A stretch of DNA of 64,000 nt. Source: Pseudazoarcus sp963975885. GTDB taxonomy: Bacteria > Pseudomonadota > Gammaproteobacteria > Burkholderiales > Rhodocyclaceae. Both the position numbers and the translations under genes were made by a program. Below, piece by piece: positions 60,013 through 64,000 of the stretch. The notes below the pieces were generated by a model. The model ran no database searches and had not been told where the DNA came from. It worked only from the letters and a program-made list of their open reading frames with translations. Positions within the stretch are counted from its first letter, which is position 1, and every line of letters starts with the position of its first letter. The stretch is from contig CAXBIS010000001.1 in the NCBI GenBank assembly GCA_963975885.1, positions 186,001 to 250,000 of the forward strand. Reading direction: 5' to 3'.

Positions 60013-61169
60013 CGTGCCGCAGCCCCACGGCTGGCTGCGGCATTGCCGGCGACGACGCGCTCGCCCTCCGACAGTCCCGACAGGACCTGAGTCTCGATAC
60101 GGTTGGATATCCCGGTCTCGATCATCCGCTCAATGGTGCGTCCGTCCTCGCTGACGACACGCACGCTCGCACTGCCCGGCGTGCCGGCGGCACGCACGCC
60201 GCGTGGGCGTCCGGCTTCGAGTGCGGCGCGCGGCACGACCAGCGCGTCTTCGGCGCGCGAGACCACGAAGAACACCTGCGCGGTCATCTGCGTCATCAAC
60301 CGGCCGTCGGGGTTGGGTACCTCGAACTGTGCGTTGTAGAGCACCACATTGTTGGTGACCGTCGGTGTCGGGTCGATGCGGCGCAGCTTCCCTTCCCAGC
60401 GCTGCCCGCTGCCGCCCAGCGTCGTGAACCATACGTCCATGCCGACCGAGAGACGACCGATGTCGGCCTCGGAAACCTGGGTCTCCACGGTCATCGTGGA
60501 CAGGTCGGCAATGCGCAGGATGGTCGGGGCCGACTGGTTGGCGTTGAGTGTCTGGCCCTGACGCGCCGTGATGGACACCACGGTGCCGTCCATCGGCGCG
60601 AGGATGCGCGTGTACTCGAGGTTGGCCTCGTCGGCGCGCAGGCTGGCATCGGTCTGGTCGATCTGCGCTTCGAGCGCGGCGATCTGGGCCTTCGCGACAC
60701 GCAGGGAGGCCTCGGCGTTCTGCAGCGCCTCGCGCGAAGTCGCTTCCTCGGCCATCAGGTTGCGCTGGCGGCGCACCTGCAGTTCGGCCAGGTCGAGATT
60801 GGCCTCGCGCTCGAGTAGCTGGGCGCGCTGGCTGCGCAACTGCGCACGCGTGGCCTCGACCCGACTCGAGAGTACGCGCGGGTCGATCTCGCCCAGCAAC
60901 TGGCCGGTCTCGACACGGTCACCCACCTCGACATGGATGCGGTTGAGCAGGCCCGACACCTGGGCGCCGACATCAACGAAATCGCGTGGCTGCAGGGTGC
61001 CCGTGGCCGTGACTACGTCCTCGAGGTCGCGCCGTTCGACGCTGGCCAGGATCAACGCGGCGTTGGCTTCGCGGCTGCCGAACAGCGCCTCGCGCGCGAA
61101 CCAGGCACCGACCGCGAGGGCGACGACGATGCCGAGTACCAGGATCGTACGCAGGCGGGATGGGCTCAT
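60009..61169 (-). CDS. macA: MacA-type periplasmic adaptor
   Basis: 386 residues from the ATG at 61169. Signal anchor (RTILVLGIVVALAVGAWFAR), then VTATGTLQPRDFVDVGAQVS, a long hairpin (about 90-190) and AQFEVPNPDGRLMTQMTAQV. Adaptor between MacB and the TolC-type lipoprotein downstream; the stop overlaps the MacB start. Its upstream gap to exbD (134 bp) has a GC-rich inverted repeat near 61275 and no T-run. The three genes macA, macB and tolC form one unit. Confidence 0.92.
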   Translation of the reverse strand: MSPSRLRTILVLGIVVALAVGAWFAREALFGSREANAALILASVERRDLEDVVTATGTLQPRDFVDVGAQVSGLLNRIHVEVGDRVETGQLLGEIDPRVLSSRVEATRAQLRSQRAQLLEREANLDLAELQVRRQRNLMAEEATSREALQNAEASLRVAKAQIAALEAQIDQTDASLRADEANLEYTRILAPMDGTVVSITARQGQTLNANQSAPTILRIADLSTMTVETQVSEADIGRLSVGMDVWFTTLGGSGQRWEGKLRRIDPTPTVTNNVVLYNAQFEVPNPDGRLMTQMTAQVFFVVSRAEDALVVPRAALEAGRPRGVRAAGTPGSASVRVVSEDGRTIERMIETGISNRIETQVLSGLSEGERVVAGNAAASRGAAAR

Positions 61170-61302
61170 TGGGTGTCGCTCGGGGTGAGGGTCAGGGGGC
61201 GAACAATTCTGAGTTTCGCGACGAGAATACGTTCGCGCGGCGAGCCCGTGTGTATCGTATTGAAGCACCGCAGCCGGAGGGCGGGGCCGCCCCCGGTGTG
61301 GT

Positions 61303-61722
61303 TCAGCGCTGCGGCACCGTGATGAAACCCATCTTTTCGATGCCGGCCTCGCGAGCCTCCGACATGATCTCGGCAAGCAACTGATAGCGCGTGTCGCGGT
61401 CTGCGCGCAGATGCAGTTCGGGTTGCGGGTCCTCCGCCGCGGCCGAAGCCAGTCGCGCGGCGAGCGCCGCGCGTGCAATCGGCTCGTCGTTCCAGTACAG
61501 CGCGCCGTCACCGTCGACGGCCAGCGCGACCGTCTCGGGCTTCTCCTGGGTGGCCTGGCTGGAGGCCGCAGGCAGGTCGATCTGCACACGATGAGTGAGC
61601 AGCGGCGCGGTGATCATGAACACGATGAGCAGCACCAGCATCACGTCGATGAGCGGGACCATGTTGATCTCGCTCATCTGCGGCGTGCCGCCCTGCTGGT
61701 CGAATCCGCCGAAAGCCATCAC
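61303..61722 (-). CDS. exbD: ExbD/TolR biopolymer transport protein
   Basis: 139 residues: a short cytosolic start, one membrane helix (INMVPLIDVMLVLLIVFMIT) with the essential aspartate, and a periplasmic domain (ELHLRADRDTRYQLLAEIMS). It partners ExbB in the proton channel that energises TonB. Its ATG at 61722 overlaps the ExbB stop. Confidence 0.93.
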   Translation of the reverse strand: MMAFGGFDQQGGTPQMSEINMVPLIDVMLVLLIVFMITAPLLTHRVQIDLPAASSQATQEKPETVALAVDGDGALYWNDEPIARAALAARLASAAAEDPQPELHLRADRDTRYQLLAEIMSEAREAGIEKMGFITVPQR

Positions 61723-62486
61723 GCCGCTCCCGCAACCGAGGGTTCGGCGCCCTTGTCGCCCGGGGCACTGCGTGTGTCGCGCACCGTTGGTGCGCCGCTG
61801 GCCACGCGAGATCCGGTGCAGAACCAGGCGTGCAGGTCATGCGCGAAGGCGTCGAGTTCGGACAGTTCAAGCCGGTTGGCGCGGTTGAAGGCGTTGTAGG
61901 CGAGCACGGCCGGAATCGCGACAAACAGGCCGAAGGCCGTCATGATCAGGGCTTCGCCGACTGGCCCGGCGACCGCGTCGAGGGTGGCCGAGCCGGAGGC
62001 GCTGATGCCGATGAGCGCACCGTAGATTCCCCACACCGTCCCGAACAGGCCGACGAAGGGCGCGGTCGAACCGATCGAGGCGAGCACCGTCAGGCCGGAT
62101 TCGAGTTTCGCCGTGGACAGCGCAATCGACTTGCGCATCGCGCGGGTCAGGAACTCGTCCCCGTCGAGTGTGCCGCCCAGCGTGTCCGCCGCGGTGTGAC
62201 GGCGCAGATGTTCGGAGGCGGCCATGCCCTGGCGGGCGAGCGCCTCGAACGGCGAATCGGGCGCGCCTCGCGACAGGCGTGCGAGGCCTTCGTCCAGGCT
62301 GGCGGCTCGCCAGAACGACTCGACCGCATCGTCCTGGCGACGGGCGCGGAGCTGGCGCAGCACGCGCACCGCGATGAGATACCAGCTCGCCACCGACATC
62401 ACGACCAGCGTGAACGCGACGAGCTTGATGACGAGATCGGATTGCACCCAGAGATGGGCGAGCCCGAAGCTATCTTCGACGGCCAT
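61719..62486 (-). CDS. exbB: ExbB/TolQ proton channel protein
   Basis: 255 residues with three membrane segments: VIKLVAFTLVVMSVASWYLI, then after a cytosolic loop LTVLASIGSTAPFVGLFGTV and GEALIMTAFGLFVAIPAVLA. These carry the threonines and the proline-rich packing of the ExbB family. It powers TonB with ExbD. ATG at 62486 is 6 bp after the TonB stop; ends overlap exbD. Confidence 0.93.
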   Translation of the reverse strand: MAVEDSFGLAHLWVQSDLVIKLVAFTLVVMSVASWYLIAVRVLRQLRARRQDDAVESFWRAASLDEGLARLSRGAPDSPFEALARQGMAASEHLRRHTAADTLGGTLDGDEFLTRAMRKSIALSTAKLESGLTVLASIGSTAPFVGLFGTVWGIYGALIGISASGSATLDAVAGPVGEALIMTAFGLFVAIPAVLAYNAFNRANRLELSELDAFAHDLHAWFCTGSRVASGAPTVRDTRSAPGDKGAEPSVAGAA

Positions 62487-62492
62487 TGTGAT

Positions 62493-63662
62493 TTATCCCT
62501 CCAGTTTGAATACGACGGGTACGAGCACCCAGGCATCGACTTCGCGCTCGCCTTTACGGGCGGGCACGAAGCGCCAGCGTTGAACGGCGCTGCGTGCGGC
62601 CGAGTCCAGCCGGCTGGAGCCGGAGCTTTCCTCGACTTCGATGTTCTTCGCCTGCCCCTGGGCGGAGACGAATACGCGCAGCAGTACGCGCCCTTCCTCG
62701 CGCATTCTGCGCGACAGCGCCGGATAGGCGGGCGGCGGGTTGTCCAGATAGGCGGCGTCGTAGCGCGCGTCGGTGACCCCCTGCTGCGACGGCGGCGGCG
62801 CGGCCGGTTCGGGCGCGGGCGGCGCTTCGGCCACGGATGGCAACGCCGGCTGCGCGGGCGAGGGCGCGGGGGGCTTGCGTGTCTCGGGCCGGGGCGAAGG
62901 TTTGGGCGGCGGTGGCGGCAGAACGGGCATTGCGTCGCGGACCTTCGCCGTGCGTTGCGGCGGCGGCTCGGGACGCGGTGACGGGGATGTCTGCGCCAGT
63001 GGCTCGGTATCCGGTTCGGGTCGCGCGTCGGGCGCGGATTCGGGCGTCGGCGCGACGGCCGAGGGCAATGCCGGCGCCTGTTCGGTGGGCCGAGGCTGAG
63101 CCTGAGCGAGCGGAAGCGGCGCCGATGCAGGCATGGCTTCGGCCAGTTGCAGCGGCTCGTTGCCCGATGGCGCTGCGGGCAGGGGCTCCGCGGCCGGTAC
63201 GGGCAACGGATTCGCCTGTTCGGGCCGGGGCGGCGTGGGCGCGGGCTGCATCGGTTCGGGTGCCGGTGCGCTCATCGCGGCAGGCGCGGGCGGTGACACT
63301 TCGGCGACGACTTCGGGCTGCGGCTCGGGCGGTGGCGCCAGTGTCGCGGGTTCCGGCGGAGGGGGCTCGGGGCGAGCTTCGGGTTCGGGAGCCGGGTCGG
63401 GAAGTGGCTCGGGTTCAGGCTGCGGTTCGGGCGGCGACTCCTGGACGGCCGGCGCATCGGGAGGCGCTTCGGAGGCCTGTTCGACGTCGGTATCCGCCGT
63501 GACCAGCGAGACCGAGAACGGAATGTCCACGGTCTCGATCGGCTCCGGCTGGAAACGCGCGATCGCGACCACGCCGGCCGTGTGCAAGGCGACGACCAGA
63601 GCGAGCAGAACGCGACGTTCGCGGTGCGAGCCGTCGAGGCTGGAGGCGGTTCGACGGCTCAT
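62493..63662 (-). CDS. tonB: TonB energy-transducing protein
   Basis: 389 residues. One N-terminal anchor (VLLALVVALHTAGVVAIARF), a long proline/glutamate-rich rod (about 60-300) that spans the periplasm, and a C-terminal TonB domain with YPALSRRMREEGRVLLRVFV and WRFVPARKGEREVDAWVLVP. It passes proton-motive energy to TonB-dependent receptors such as the one at 54104. First in the tonB-exbB-exbD set; length is at the long end for the family. Confidence 0.93.
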   Translation of the reverse strand: MSRRTASSLDGSHRERRVLLALVVALHTAGVVAIARFQPEPIETVDIPFSVSLVTADTDVEQASEAPPDAPAVQESPPEPQPEPEPLPDPAPEPEARPEPPPPEPATLAPPPEPQPEVVAEVSPPAPAAMSAPAPEPMQPAPTPPRPEQANPLPVPAAEPLPAAPSGNEPLQLAEAMPASAPLPLAQAQPRPTEQAPALPSAVAPTPESAPDARPEPDTEPLAQTSPSPRPEPPPQRTAKVRDAMPVLPPPPPKPSPRPETRKPPAPSPAQPALPSVAEAPPAPEPAAPPPSQQGVTDARYDAAYLDNPPPAYPALSRRMREEGRVLLRVFVSAQGQAKNIEVEESSGSSRLDSAARSAVQRWRFVPARKGEREVDAWVLVPVVFKLEG

Positions 63663-63784
63663 CGGATCAGGAATTCGAGCGCGATTGCGGCGGCGCTGAT
63701 GACCGCGAGGGTGCGCGGTACGGAAAAGGCCACGGGGCGAGCGCCACCGCGTGGCCGGTCAGCTTGGTGGCGAAACGATGCCAT
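63659..63784 (-). CDS. Possible small single-pass protein before tonB
   Basis: An ATG at 63784 gives 41 residues: MASFRHQADRPRGGARPVAF, then a hydrophobic end (LAVISAAAIALEFLIR). Its stop overlaps the tonB start by ATGA, which favours translation, but the ribosome site is weak and no family is recognised. The gap to bfr (63785-63886) holds a GC hairpin near 63850-63875 and no other feature. Confidence 0.3.
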   Translation of the reverse strand: MASFRHQADRPRGGARPVAFSVPRTLAVISAAAIALEFLIR

Positions 63785-63886
63785 TGGTCCAGTTCCCGGT
63801 TCGGGTCTCGTTGTGTAGCGGGTCGTGAGCGGGAACCGGCGATCTGAACGCGGGGGCGCCAGCAAGGCCCCCCGCGGTGCTCGCAA

Positions 63887-64000
63887 TCAGCTCTCCGTGT
63901 TCATCTGGGACTGGAGGTAGTTCTGCAGTCCGACCCGGTCGATCAGCTCGATCTGTGTCTCGAGATAATCGATGTGCTCCTCGGTGTCCGAGAGAATCTC
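63887..64000 (-). CDS. bfr: Bacterioferritin, C-terminal 37 residues (gene runs off the window)
   Basis: The minus-strand frame into the edge reads EILSDTEEHIDYLETQIELI, then DRVGLQNYLQSQM and NTES before a stop at 63887. EHIDYLETQ and GLQNYLQSQM are the conserved end of bacterioferritin, the haem-containing iron-storage ferritin; the EExH part belongs to its diiron ferroxidase site. Upstream of tonB on the same strand, consistent with an iron locus. Confidence 0.9.
   Translation of the reverse strand, partial: EILSDTEEHIDYLETQIELIDRVGLQNYLQSQMNTES

Noticed and set aside
61276..61296. GC-rich inverted repeat between exbD and macA as a terminator
   Set aside because: GGGCGG/CCGCCC with a 2-base loop and no T-run; too weak to call.
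1..64000. tRNA, rRNA, CRISPR, transposase or phage genes
   Set aside because: None found: no cloverleaf or array-like direct repeats seen, and no transposase or integrase among the translations. A tRNA scan would be needed for certainty.

Overview
The window looks like a chromosomal segment of a GC-rich proteobacterium. The Aer-type chemoreceptors, TonB/ExbBD, CopK, CusCBA, MacAB and an IPTL-like sorting motif together suggest a betaproteobacterium of the Rhodocyclales type (Azoarcus/Thauera-like). That placement is inference from gene content. I saw no rRNA or tRNA gene, CRISPR array, transposase or phage gene. Coding density is very high and many genes are translationally coupled by ATGA overlaps.

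Layout. (1) 1-9.4 kb, minus strand: signalling. A truncated GAF-domain protein, two PAS-containing Aer-like chemoreceptors flanking a MASE3-type PAS-GGDEF-EAL protein, then a NarL-type two-component pair. (2) 9.5-16.2 kb: mostly housekeeping and orphan genes. A YgiQ-type radical SAM protein, a 51-residue protein, a LysR regulator, Pcm, a surface-type protein with an internal IPTL-like motif and a peptidase S74-like C-terminus, and an anchored hypothetical protein. (3) 16.2-46.7 kb: a large copper-defence island. It holds CopZ/CopA with a CueR-type promoter and CueR, a second Cu-ATPase operon (three DUF2933 proteins occur in the island), two multicopper oxidases, CopB, two cupredoxins, CusF, two TolC-type proteins, CusB/CusA, CopK, a CadR/PbrR-type regulator with a CDF transporter, a CopRS-like two-component system, a DUF411 protein and a cytochrome c. 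(4) 46.8-50.2 kb: a DUF4168 protein behind a near-consensus sigma-54 promoter, divergent from a histidine kinase and an NtrC-type activator. (5) 50.2-64 kb, minus strand: iron acquisition. A TonB-dependent receptor preceded by a Fur-like dyad, a PepSY protein, DUF2271, DUF4198, a membrane-anchored flavoreductase and DUF6746; then MacA-MacB-TolC, ExbD-ExbB-TonB, and the 3' end of bacterioferritin.

The strongest new observation is a recurring 16-bp site, consensus RTTACR-N4-YGTMAK, at the head of nearly every copper transcription unit (25340, 30732, 31467, 35221, 42372, 43538), usually 95-130 bp before the start codon. It turns about 27 kb into one inferred regulon of the CopR-like regulator at 43613. 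The site at 35221 is a perfect palindrome midway between two divergent operons. Within this inferred regulon cytosolic Cu(I) would be pumped to the periplasm (ATPase), oxidised (two multicopper oxidases), bound (cupredoxins, CusF, CopK) and expelled (CusCBA-like pump). The poorly described members are the DUF2933 proteins, a YHS/HMA-like protein, an isoprenylcysteine methyltransferase-like membrane protein, a ferritin-like protein and an alcohol dehydrogenase. They share the second ATPase's operon and are the best candidates for an undescribed copper module.
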